Assembly: GCA_963800235.1 (NCBI GenBank)
Contig: CAWDAD010000003.1
Span: 434,001-498,000, forward strand
Direction of reading: 5' to 3'
Source of the DNA: CAVVNP01 sp963800235
Lineage (GTDB): Bacteria > Actinomycetota > Acidimicrobiia > Acidimicrobiales > Iamiaceae
DNA: 64,000 nucleotides
Every line of letters starts with the position of its first letter. Within the stretch, counting starts at the first letter, position 1. Below are positions 17,835 to 26,169 of the stretch, piece by piece. The notes below the pieces were generated by a model. It did no database searches. It had not been told where the DNA came from and saw only the letters and a list, made by a program, of their open reading frames with translations. Made by a program: the position numbers and the translations under genes.

Positions 17835-20517
17835 GCTCCCGAGCATGCCGCACGATGGCGAGGATGTCGTCGGCGTAGCGCTCGAGCTTGGCCGGACCGA
17901 TGCCCGGGACCCGCGCCAGGGCGGCCTCGCTGGTGGGCTCGGCGTCGACGATGGCGTCGAGGGTGGCGTTGCTCGCCACCACGTAGGCCGGCACCTCGTC
18001 GGTGCGGCTGCGCTCGAGCCGCCACTCCCGCAGGGCGGCCCCGAGCGAGCCGGGCTCGGGGTCGGCCGCCGTGCCGCGGGTGCCGGCCCGACCGGGTCGC
18101 GAGGCGGCGACCCCGCCGCCGGCCGTCGTCGGCAGCCGGGCGGGCTCGGGGGCCGACCCGTCGAGCTCGGCCAGGAACGGGCTCGGGGCGGTGCGGTCGG
18201 CGTAGACCACGGCGGCGCGCCGGGCCCGGGTGATCGCCACGTGGAGGACGCGCCGCTCCTCCTCGACGTCGCCCGCCAGCCGGTGGGGCAGCAGCCCGTT
18301 GGTGGCCCCGAACACCGCGACCCGGTCCCACTCCCGGCCCTTCACCCGGTGCACCGTCGACAGCGTCACCCCGCCGGCGTCGGTCGCCCGGTGGAACACC
18401 GACCGCAGCCACGGCTCGAAGTCGGCCGGGTCCGGGTGCAGGCTGGCGACCTGGCGCAGCGCCTCCAGGTCGTCGAGCTGGCTGCTGCCCTCGCCGCCCT
18501 TCGAGCGGTCGAGCTGCTCCATGGCCGAGCCGAGCCCGACCTGGTCGCGCACCGCGGTGAGCAGGGCCCGGGCGTCGGCCCCCGACTCGGCCAGGGCGGC
18601 CAGCAGGTCGAGGTCGGCGGCCAGGTCCGCCACCTTGGCGGCCGCCCGTTCGTCGTCGAGGCGGTCGACGATGCGGTGGACGCCCTCGACGCTCCCGGCC
18701 CGGGCGAACCACTTGGTGATCCAGTTCGGCAGGCCGCGGCTGGGGCGCCGGTAGACCTCGGCCAGGTCCTCGCCCCGCACGCCGCCGGGGTCGACGGCGA
18801 TGCGCAGGTAGGCGAGGGCGGCCCGCACGCCGGTGCGGCCGAGCACGTCGGTGGTGAGGATGGACTGCACCGGCACACCGGCCTCGGTCAGCGCCACGTG
18901 GGGGGCGAGCAGCAGCGAGCGGACCCGGGCCAGCACCGCCACCTGACCGGGTTCGGCGCCGGGCTCGGCCAGCCAGTCGCGGACCTGGTCGACCAGCTCC
19001 GTGGCGCCGCCGTCGGCGTCGTGGCGCACCACCGCGAGCGCGCCGGGCCCGGGGAGGGCCGACGGCCCGGGCCGCATGACCTTCACGACCCGCCGGCGGT
19101 TGTAGCCGAGCAGGTGGCGGGCGCCGTCGACCACCGCGACCGGGCAGCGGTAGTTGACCTCCAGCTCGTGGGTGCCGGCGCCGGGCAGGTAGCGGTCGAC
19201 GTCGACGAGGAAGGCGGGGTCGGCACCGGCGTGGCCGTAGATGACCTGGTCGTCGTCGCCCACCCCGAACACGTCGAAGGCGGGGGCGGCCAGCAGCCGG
19301 ACGAGCAGCACGTGGGCGGGGGTGAGGTCCTGGAACTCGTCGACCAGCAGGTGGCGGTGGCGGGCCTGGGCCCGACGGCGGAACGGCCCGTCGGTGAGCA
19401 GGGCCTCGACCGCGGCGTACACCTGCTCGTCGAAGTCGACCGCCCCCCGCCGCCGCAGCTCGGCGCGGTAGGGCTCGAACAGGTCGGCCAGCCCGGGCAC
19501 GTCGCCCCGCTCGTCCTCGACCTCGGACGGGTCGCGCAGGCCGAGGCGGACGGCGGTGAGGCCCTCGAGGTAGGCGGCCAGCGGGTCGGTGTTGGCGCGC
19601 GGCCGCTTCCGGGGCGCCAGCCCCTCGACGATGCGCCGGACCTCGCGCTCCTCGACCACGGTCGGGGCCTGGCCGCGGTGGTCGCGCAGGAGCGCGTAGG
19701 CGAGGCCGTTCAGGGTCTGGACCCGGGGCTGGAACCCGGCGGTGCGCTCGACCAGCTCGTCGCGGGCCTTGACGTTGTAGGCGACGGCCACCACCCCGCC
19801 CGGCTCGTAGCCCCGGTCGACGACCAGGTGGCGCAGCCGCTCGGTGAGCACCCGCGTCTTGCCGGAGCCGGCCGGGGCCAGCACCCGGGCGGGGCCGGAC
19901 CGGTGGGCGACGGCGGCGAGCTGGTCGGGGGCCAGCTCGGCCGACGGCGCGACCGGGGCGGGCAGCGGCTGCAGCGACGCGGCGTCGACCGTCTCGGCGT
20001 GCACGACCACCGCCCCGCCCGCGCCGCCTTCGTCGTCGGGCGCGATCGGCTGGCGGGGTCCGCCGTCGATCCACGCCGCTCGGCCGTCGGGCAGGCGGAC
20101 GTCGGCGGGGCCGTCGGGCGTGGGCTCGGCCCCCAGCCGCCCGGCCTTCACGGCCCACCACCAGGTCGGCTCGCCGGAGCGGGCGTCGACGTTGTTGGTC
20201 CACACCAGGAAGTGCAGGCGGTCGTGCCACGGCTCCAGGTCCGGGTCGAGGGCGTGGGGCGGGTCGGACCACGTGCGGGGGGACCGGAAGTCGCCGGGGT
20301 CGACGGCCAGGGCCACCACCACCGGGCGCCGGTTCGACCACGCCTCGTGCAGCACGGGCACCACCGTCGAGGGGTCGTCGACCGCGGCGGCGTCGATGGT
20401 CACCACCGGCACGCCGGCCCACGGGTCGGGAACCGGGTCGCCGGCCGGCACCACGACGCCGCGCCCGAGCGCCGGCGGGCCGACCGGGGGCGCGGCCGGG
20501 GGCGACGCAGGCGTCAC
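17827..20517 (-). CDS. UvrD/PcrA-like superfamily 1 helicase with N-terminal extension and HRDC domain (896 aa)
   Basis: DNA helicase. Walker A A-P-A-G-S-G-K-T near residue 215, D-E-F-Q-D-L, GVGDDDQVIY, V-N-Y-R-C-P and T-V-H-R-V-K-G-R-E-W motifs. A C-terminal HRDC domain at ~825-893 includes V-P-G-I-G-P-A-K-L-E-R-Y. Unlike PcrA, it carries about 180 residues before the motor, with a segment describing a Trp-rich fold (RLHFLVWTNNV; T-W-W-W-A-V-K) that I do not recognise. GTG 20517 overlaps the HelD stop by 4 bases. Probable role in repair or conflict resolution alongside HelD. Confidence 0.88.
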   Translation of the reverse strand: MTPASPPAAPPVGPPALGRGVVVPAGDPVPDPWAGVPVVTIDAAAVDDPSTVVPVLHEAWSNRRPVVVALAVDPGDFRSPRTWSDPPHALDPDLEPWHDRLHFLVWTNNVDARSGEPTWWWAVKAGRLGAEPTPDGPADVRLPDGRAAWIDGGPRQPIAPDDEGGAGGAVVVHAETVDAASLQPLPAPVAPSAELAPDQLAAVAHRSGPARVLAPAGSGKTRVLTERLRHLVVDRGYEPGGVVAVAYNVKARDELVERTAGFQPRVQTLNGLAYALLRDHRGQAPTVVEEREVRRIVEGLAPRKRPRANTDPLAAYLEGLTAVRLGLRDPSEVEDERGDVPGLADLFEPYRAELRRRGAVDFDEQVYAAVEALLTDGPFRRRAQARHRHLLVDEFQDLTPAHVLLVRLLAAPAFDVFGVGDDDQVIYGHAGADPAFLVDVDRYLPGAGTHELEVNYRCPVAVVDGARHLLGYNRRRVVKVMRPGPSALPGPGALAVVRHDADGGATELVDQVRDWLAEPGAEPGQVAVLARVRSLLLAPHVALTEAGVPVQSILTTDVLGRTGVRAALAYLRIAVDPGGVRGEDLAEVYRRPSRGLPNWITKWFARAGSVEGVHRIVDRLDDERAAAKVADLAADLDLLAALAESGADARALLTAVRDQVGLGSAMEQLDRSKGGEGSSQLDDLEALRQVASLHPDPADFEPWLRSVFHRATDAGGVTLSTVHRVKGREWDRVAVFGATNGLLPHRLAGDVEEERRVLHVAITRARRAAVVYADRTAPSPFLAELDGSAPEPARLPTTAGGGVAASRPGRAGTRGTAADPEPGSLGAALREWRLERSRTDEVPAYVVASNATLDAIVDAEPTSEAALARVPGIGPAKLERYADDILAIVRHAREHG

Positions 20518-22664
20518 GCCAGGACGGCGGGCAGCGGCTGGGCGTGGACGATGGTCAGCAGCTTGGTGGCCCGGGTCAGGGCCACGTAGAGCGAGCGCAG
20601 GCCCTGGGCCTCCTCGGCGACGATGGCCGCCGGCTCCACCACCACGGTGGCGTCGAGCTCGAGGCCCTTGACCAGGGAGACCGGCACCACCGTGACCTGG
20701 TGGTCGAGGCCCTGCTGGGTCGCCCGGCCGTGCTCGATGCCGGCGTCGGTGAGCGCCTGGCTCAGGTCCTCGACCAGGGACTCGGGGCCGATGACCCCGA
20801 CGTTGCCGTTGCCGACCTCGCCGATCTCCTCGACCACCGCGGCGGCGACCGCCGGACCGACCTCGTCGGCGCCGACCCGCTCGAAGCGGGGCGGCCGGCC
20901 CTCCTGGCGGACCGACTGCGGCGGCGAGAGCTGGGGAGCGGCCTCGGTGAGCACCCGGGCGGCCAGCTCCATGTTCGGCGCCGGGATGCGGTAGCCGACG
21001 GTGAGCTCGGCCCGGCGGGGCGGCTTGCGGTCGGGCAGCTCGGCCAGGATCTCGTCCCAGTCGGCGTGGGCCCAGGCGCCGGTCGACTGGGCGATGTCGC
21101 CGACCACGGTCATCGACCCGTTCAGCGAGCGCCGGGCGAGCATCCGCAGCTGCATGGGCGACAGGTCCTGGGCCTCGTCGACCACCAGGTGGCCGTAGGT
21201 GCGCACGTCCCCCTCGCCGCGGCGCTTCTGCCGCGGGGTCGGCCCGAGGACGGCCCGGGCCTCGTCGAGCAGCGGGACGTCGGCGTCGGTCCAGACCACC
21301 CGGTCGACGTCGTCCGACCGGAGCCGGTGGAGCGAGGCCTGCTCGTGGTCGGTCAGGGCCCCGCCGGCGGCCAGCCGGAGCAGCGCCCGCGACCCGAACA
21401 GGTCGTGGAGCAGGTCGGCCGGCGTCAGCACCGGCCACATCCACTCCATCGCCTCGCGCACCGCCACCTCGCCGCGGATGGCCGGCCACAGCCCGACGGG
21501 GTCGACCGGCGACCGGGCGCTGTCGGCCAGCGCCTCGGCCACCGACCGCTCCACGAACCGGCGGGCGGCGTTGTGGGTGCGGAACCGGCGCCGGGCGTCG
21601 GCGACGATGCGCTCGGACCGCTCGACGGTGAGCAGCAGCGTCTGCAGCCCGTACCCGACGCGGAGGTCCCGCCGCAGGGGGCGCTTGCGGTCGCGGGCCG
21701 CCCGCGACACCAGTCGCGCCATGCGGATGTCGCCCTTGATCCGGGCCGTCTCGGCCCGGTCCGAACCCCTCACCCGGACGCCGTCGACCAGGTCGCCGAG
21801 CACCGCCAGCTCGACCCCGGCCTCGCCGAGGCTGGGCAGGACCTGCTCGATGTAGGCGAGGAACAGGCGGTTCGGGCCGATGACGAGTACGCCCTGGTCC
21901 TCGAGCGGGAACCGGTACGTGTACAGCAGGTAGGCGGCCCGGTGGAGGGCGACCACCGTCTTGCCCGTGCCGGGCCCACCCTGCACCACCAGGATGCCGG
22001 GCAGCGGCGAGCGGATGATCTCGTCCTGCTCGCCCTGGATGGTGGCGACGATGTCGCCGAGGCGGCCCGACCGAGCCGTCTCCAGGGCCGAGATCAGCGT
22101 GCCGTAGCCGGTGACGCCCTCGGGCCGTTCGCCGTTGCCGTTGACCCCGCTCCCGTTGGCGCCGTTGGCGCCGGGCCCGTCGCCGCCGACCAGGGCCGCC
22201 GCCCGGTCACCGAACAGCTCGTCCTCGATGTTCAGCAGCTGGCGCCCCCGGGTGGCGAAGTGCCGCCGGCGCACCAGGCCCATGGGCTCGCGCCCGGTGG
22301 CCCGGTAGAAGGCCTCGGCGATGGGCGCCCGCCAGTCGACCACGACCGGTTCCTGCTGCTCGTCGGCCACCGCCACCCGGCCGATGTAGAAGCTCTCGGG
22401 GTCGCTCGACCCGTCGCCCTCGGTGCCCTCGGTGTCGATGCGCCCGAAGCAGAGCGAGGCGTCGCCCAGGTGGAGCCGCTTGAGGCGGTGCAGCATCGTG
22501 TCCCAGATGACGTCGCGCTCGAAGCGGGCCTGCTCGGTGCCGCCCTTGCCGACCTCGACCATCGTCTGCAGCTTCGACGCCGAGGTGCGCGCCCGTTCCA
22601 GGCACTCGTAGGCGTGATCGATGTAGGCCTGCTCGGCCGCCAGGTCAGGGTGCAGCGTCGCCAC
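20514..22664 (-). CDS. helD: HelD/HelR-like RNA polymerase recycling ATPase (716 aa)
   Basis: UvrD-like ATPase of the HelD class, which removes RNA polymerase from stalled complexes; actinobacterial HelR members also confer rifampicin tolerance. A coiled-coil N-terminus (residues ~5-75) precedes the family block V-V-V-D-W-R-A-P-I-A-E-A-F-Y-R-A-T. Then Walker A Q-G-G-P-G-T-G-K-T near 232, V-V-D-E-A-Q-D-L-S and a closing S-L-Y-V-A-L-T-R-A-T. It has GTG start 22664, with TAGGCT at 22698-22703 as a possible -10 and a short leader of about 26 bases. First gene of a four-gene run. Confidence 0.85.
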   Translation of the reverse strand: MATLHPDLAAEQAYIDHAYECLERARTSASKLQTMVEVGKGGTEQARFERDVIWDTMLHRLKRLHLGDASLCFGRIDTEGTEGDGSSDPESFYIGRVAVADEQQEPVVVDWRAPIAEAFYRATGREPMGLVRRRHFATRGRQLLNIEDELFGDRAAALVGGDGPGANGANGSGVNGNGERPEGVTGYGTLISALETARSGRLGDIVATIQGEQDEIIRSPLPGILVVQGGPGTGKTVVALHRAAYLLYTYRFPLEDQGVLVIGPNRLFLAYIEQVLPSLGEAGVELAVLGDLVDGVRVRGSDRAETARIKGDIRMARLVSRAARDRKRPLRRDLRVGYGLQTLLLTVERSERIVADARRRFRTHNAARRFVERSVAEALADSARSPVDPVGLWPAIRGEVAVREAMEWMWPVLTPADLLHDLFGSRALLRLAAGGALTDHEQASLHRLRSDDVDRVVWTDADVPLLDEARAVLGPTPRQKRRGEGDVRTYGHLVVDEAQDLSPMQLRMLARRSLNGSMTVVGDIAQSTGAWAHADWDEILAELPDRKPPRRAELTVGYRIPAPNMELAARVLTEAAPQLSPPQSVRQEGRPPRFERVGADEVGPAVAAAVVEEIGEVGNGNVGVIGPESLVEDLSQALTDAGIEHGRATQQGLDHQVTVVPVSLVKGLELDATVVVEPAAIVAEEAQGLRSLYVALTRATKLLTIVHAQPLPAVLA

Positions 22665-22742
22665 GGGAGTCGTCGACCGGGAGTTGGGGGATGGAACAGC
22701 CTAGGCGCGCCCGCCGACGGCCCGGGTCCCGCGGCGACCGCC

Positions 22743-22748
22743 TACCGT
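22743..22748 (+). promoter_or_regulatory. TACCGT hexamer, leaderless promoter of the haem operon
   Basis: TACCGT with a 7-base spacer to the second in-frame GTG at 22756. The first GTG at 22747 overlaps the hexamer itself and so is unlikely to be the start. Confidence 0.5.
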
Positions 22749-22755
22749 GACCGCC

Positions 22756-23808
22756 GTGCCACCCCCCGCCGACGCGCCCCTGCTGCGGGCGTGCCGGGGT
22801 GAGCCGGGGCCGAGGGTGCCGGTGTGGTTCATGCGCCAGGCCGGGCGGTCGCTGCCGGAGTACCGGGCGGCGCGGGGCGAGGGCAGCATGCTCGACGCCA
22901 TCGCCAGCCCCGACCTGGCCACCGAGATCACGCTGCAGCCGGTCCGGCGCTACGGGGTCGACGCCGCCATCCTCTACAGCGACATCGTCGTGCCCGTCCA
23001 CGCCATCGGCTTCGGCGTCGACGTCGTCCCCGGCACCGGGCCGGTGGTGGACCGGCCCTTCGCGTCGAAGGCCGACCTCGACCGGCTCCGCCCCCTCGAG
23101 CCCGACGTCGACACCCCCTACGTGGTCGAGACCGTGCGGAACCTGGTCTCCGAGCTGGGCGACGTGCCGCTGATCGGCTTCGCCGGGGCGCCCTTCACCG
23201 TCGCCAGCTACCTGATCGAGGGTCGACCCAGCCGCACCTACGCCCGCACCAAGGCGCTGATGCTGGGCGAGCCCGACCTCTGGGCCGCCCTGCTCGACCG
23301 GCTGGCCGACCTGGCCGTCGCCTCGCTGCGGTCCCAGATCGAGGCCGGGGCCAGCGCGGTGCAGCTCTTCGACAGCTGGGCCGGGGCCCTGGCGCCCGCC
23401 GACTACCGGCGGTCGGTGCTGCCGGCCAGCCGCAAGGTCTTCGACGGCGTCGCCGATCTCGGCGTGCCGCGCATCCACTTCGGCGTCGGCACCGGCGAGC
23501 TGCTGGCGCTGCTGCGCGACGCCGGCGCGGACGTGGTGGGCGTCGACTGGCGGGTCCCCCTCGACGAGGCCCGCCGGCGCGTCGGCGAGGGCACCGCCCT
23601 GCAGGGCAACCTCGACCCGGCCGTGCTGGGCGCCCCGTGGGAGGTGGTGGCCGAGCGCACCCGCCAGGTGCTGCGCGACAACGGCGGCCACCCGGCCCAC
23701 GTCTTCAACCTCGGCCACGGCGTCACGCCCGACGTCGACCCGGCGGTGCTGGAGCGGGTCACCGACCTGGTGCACGAGGAGGGCCACGCGGAGGTCACCG
23801 CCTCGTGA
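22756..23808 (+). CDS. hemE: Uroporphyrinogen III decarboxylase
   Basis: Cytosolic haem-pathway enzyme that removes four carboxyls from uroporphyrinogen III to give coproporphyrinogen III. It shows the N-terminal signature V-P-V-W-F-M-R-Q-A-G-R-S-L-P-E-Y-R, the Y-S-D-I-V-V-P substrate-Asp block and F-N-L-G-H-G-V near the C-terminus. At 350 aa it is the standard length. GTG 22756 was chosen from promoter spacing; GTG 22747 would add three residues. The stop overlaps the hemH GTG, giving a hemE-hemH-cgoX coupled series. Confidence 0.95.
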   Translation: MPPPADAPLLRACRGEPGPRVPVWFMRQAGRSLPEYRAARGEGSMLDAIASPDLATEITLQPVRRYGVDAAILYSDIVVPVHAIGFGVDVVPGTGPVVDRPFASKADLDRLRPLEPDVDTPYVVETVRNLVSELGDVPLIGFAGAPFTVASYLIEGRPSRTYARTKALMLGEPDLWAALLDRLADLAVASLRSQIEAGASAVQLFDSWAGALAPADYRRSVLPASRKVFDGVADLGVPRIHFGVGTGELLALLRDAGADVVGVDWRVPLDEARRRVGEGTALQGNLDPAVLGAPWEVVAERTRQVLRDNGGHPAHVFNLGHGVTPDVDPAVLERVTDLVHEEGHAEVTAS

Positions 23809-24746
23809 GCGCCGCCCCGGTCGGCGTGGTGGTCATGGCCTACGGCACCCCTCGCACGCCCGACGACGTCGAGGCCTACTACACCCACATCCGGCGCGGT
23901 CGGCCGCCGACCGAGGAGCAGCTCGCCGACCTGCGCCGCCGCTACGACGCCCTCGGCGGCGTGTCACCGCTGGCCCAGCGCACCGAGGCCCAGCGGGTCG
24001 GCCTGGCCACCGCCCTCGGCGACGGGTACCGGGTCGTGCTCGGCCAGAAGCACGCCCCGCCCTTCATCGAGGACGCGGTCGACGAGCTGGCCGACGGCGG
24101 CGTCGAGCAGGTGGTCGGGCTGGTGCTGGCCCCCCACTTCTCCGCCGCGAGCGTGGGCGAGTACCAGGCCCGGCTGGCCGAGCGCGCCGCCGAGCGGGGG
24201 CTGGCCGCCGCCGGGATCGAGAGCTGGCACACCGAGCCCGCCTACCTCGACTTCCTGGCCGGCGCCGTCACCGAGGCGCTGGCCGGCCTGCCGGAGGGCA
24301 CCAAGGTGCTCTTCACCGCCCACTCCCTGCCCGAACGGGTGCTGGCCGGCGATCCGTACCCGGACCAGCTCGCCGAGAGCGCGGCGGCGGTGGCCGCCCG
24401 GGTCGGGCTCCCCCCGTGGGCGGGCTGGGGGCTGGCCTGGCAGAGCGCCGGGCGCACCCCCGAGCCGTGGCGGGGACCGGACGTGCTCGACGTGCTGCGG
24501 GAGCTGGCCGCCACCGGTCGCTGCCCGGGCGTCCTGGTCTGCGCCCAGGGGTTCGTCGCCGACCACCTCGAGGTGCTGTACGACCTCGACGTCGAGGCGG
24601 CCGGCCTGGCCGGGCAGCTCGGGCTGCCCTTCGCCCGCACCCGCTCGCTCAACGACGACCCCGAGGTCCTGGCCGCCCTGGCCCGCAGGTGCGAGGCCGC
24701 CGAACCCGTCCTCGCCCCGTCGAGCGGCCGCCCGGCGGGGCCGTGA
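23805..24746 (+). CDS. hemH: Ferrochelatase, coproporphyrin type
   Basis: Inserts Fe(II) into a porphyrin. In Actinobacteria and Firmicutes the substrate is coproporphyrin III (CpfC). The protein is 313 aa, soluble, with V-V-V-M-A-Y-G-T-P-R-T at the N-terminus, conserved G-G-V-S-P-L, F-T-A-H-S-L-P with the catalytic His, and a C-terminal Y-D-L-D-V-E-A block. The C-terminal [2Fe-2S] tail of some actinobacterial enzymes is not seen. GTG 23805 overlaps the hemE stop, and its own stop overlaps the next GTG. Confidence 0.93.
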   Translation: MSAAPVGVVVMAYGTPRTPDDVEAYYTHIRRGRPPTEEQLADLRRRYDALGGVSPLAQRTEAQRVGLATALGDGYRVVLGQKHAPPFIEDAVDELADGGVEQVVGLVLAPHFSAASVGEYQARLAERAAERGLAAAGIESWHTEPAYLDFLAGAVTEALAGLPEGTKVLFTAHSLPERVLAGDPYPDQLAESAAAVAARVGLPPWAGWGLAWQSAGRTPEPWRGPDVLDVLRELAATGRCPGVLVCAQGFVADHLEVLYDLDVEAAGLAGQLGLPFARTRSLNDDPEVLAALARRCEAAEPVLAPSSGRPAGP

Positions 24747-26122
24747 CCCTGGGCGACGGCCGGCCGGTCACCGTGGTGGGCGGCGGGGTGACGGGCCTGG
24801 CCGCCGCCCTGCACCTGCACGACCACGGCCACCCGGTCACGGTGCTCGAGGCGGGGGCGCGGCCGGGGGGCATGCTGCGCACCTCGATCGTCGCCGGCCG
24901 CCCGGTCGACGAGGCCGCCGACGCCTTCCTGGTGCGACGCCCCGAGGCGCTCGACCTCTGCCGCCGACTCGACCTGGTCGGGGCGCTGGTCCACCCCGCC
25001 GCCCGGTCCGCCGCCGTGTACGCCGACGGTGCCCGCCACCCGCTGCCGCCGCAGGTGATGGGCGTGCCCACCGACCTCGAGACGGTGGCCCGGTCCGGGC
25101 TGCTCGACGAGGCCGGCCTCGAACGGCTCCGGGCCGACGTCGAGCGGCCGGCCGCCCCGCTGACCGGGCCCGACACCGACGTGGCGTCCGAGATCGAGCG
25201 GCGACTCGGTCCGGCCGTGCTCGACCGCCTGGTGGGGCCGCTGGTGGGCGGCATCAACGCCGGCGACCCGGCCCGCATGAGCCTGGCCGCGGTGGTGCCC
25301 CAGCTCGACGCCGCCGCCCGCGACGCCGACCACCCCAGCCTGGTCGAGGCCTGCCGGGCCCAGCTCGCCCGGGCCCGGGCCGCCGGGGCCGACCCGGCCG
25401 CTCCCGTGTTCGCCGCCCACCCGTCGGGCATGGCCCGGGTGGTCGACGCCCTGGCCGCCGCCCTCCCCCCGGGCACGATCCGGACCAACCGACGGGCGGA
25501 GTCGATCACCGGCCCGACGGTGCTGGCCGTGCCCGTGCAGGTGGCCGCCGGCCTGCTGGCCTCCACCCCCGCCACGCAGGCCGCCGACCTGCTGGCCGGC
25601 ATCGAGACCGCCTCGGTCGCCCTGGTGACGCTGGCCGTGCGGCCAGGCGAGGTCGACCTCGACCCCGGATCGAGCGGCTTCCTCGTCCCGCGGGACCAGG
25701 GCACGCTCATCACCGCCTGCACCGCGGCCAGCGCGAAGTGGGCCCACCTGGCGCCGGAGCAGGGCGATGGCACCGTGCTGCTGCGGGCCTCGGCCGGACG
25801 CCACGGCGACGGGCGAGCCGCCGACCTCGACGACGGCGACCTGGTCGAGGCGGTGCTCGCCGACCTCGGACGCACCGCCGGGCTCCGCGGCGAGCCCACC
25901 GAGGTCCGCATCACCCGGTGGGACCGCTCCTTCCCCCAGTACGCCCCCGGTCACGCCCAGCGCATGGCCACGGCCCAGGCCGACCTCGACGCCCGCCTCC
26001 CCGGCGTCGCCGTGGCCGGCACGGCCGTCCAGGGCGTCGGCATCCCGGCGTGCATCGCCAGCGGTCGGGCCGCCGCCGAGCGGGCGTCGGCCGCCGCCGG
26101 ACCCGCGACCGGGGCCGGCTGA
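24743..26122 (+). CDS. cgoX: FAD-dependent coproporphyrinogen III oxidase (HemY/CgoX)
   Basis: Oxidises coproporphyrinogen III to coproporphyrin III before iron insertion. It has an N-terminal dinucleotide fold V-V-G-G-G-V-T-G-L-A-A-A, an amine-oxidase-like GARPGGML segment, and a C-terminal FAD loop V-A-G-T-A-V-Q-G-V-G-I-P-A-C-I. 459 aa, no membrane segment. With hemE and hemH in one overlapping run this points to the coproporphyrin-dependent route. The decarboxylase HemQ/ChdC that would finish the pathway is not in the window. Confidence 0.92.
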   Translation: MTLGDGRPVTVVGGGVTGLAAALHLHDHGHPVTVLEAGARPGGMLRTSIVAGRPVDEAADAFLVRRPEALDLCRRLDLVGALVHPAARSAAVYADGARHPLPPQVMGVPTDLETVARSGLLDEAGLERLRADVERPAAPLTGPDTDVASEIERRLGPAVLDRLVGPLVGGINAGDPARMSLAAVVPQLDAAARDADHPSLVEACRAQLARARAAGADPAAPVFAAHPSGMARVVDALAAALPPGTIRTNRRAESITGPTVLAVPVQVAAGLLASTPATQAADLLAGIETASVALVTLAVRPGEVDLDPGSSGFLVPRDQGTLITACTAASAKWAHLAPEQGDGTVLLRASAGRHGDGRAADLDDGDLVEAVLADLGRTAGLRGEPTEVRITRWDRSFPQYAPGHAQRMATAQADLDARLPGVAVAGTAVQGVGIPACIASGRAAAERASAAAGPATGAG

Positions 26123-26169
26123 CCGCCGGGACCCGACCGCCGACGTCGCTGGACCAGACTCGGGGCCCC

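Noticed and set aside
17689..20589. Long plus-strand open frame (966 codons) opposite the UvrD-like helicase
   Set aside because: It is the antisense shadow of a high-G+C coding strand; it is low-complexity (Gly/Arg/Pro/His) with no motif, while the minus strand has complete helicase motifs.
20544..22802. Long plus-strand frame opposite helD, and similar long frames opposite lhr, glnD, cgoX, DUF445 and PQQ dehydrogenase genes
   Set aside because: Same antisense effect; none has a start context, motif or natural composition.
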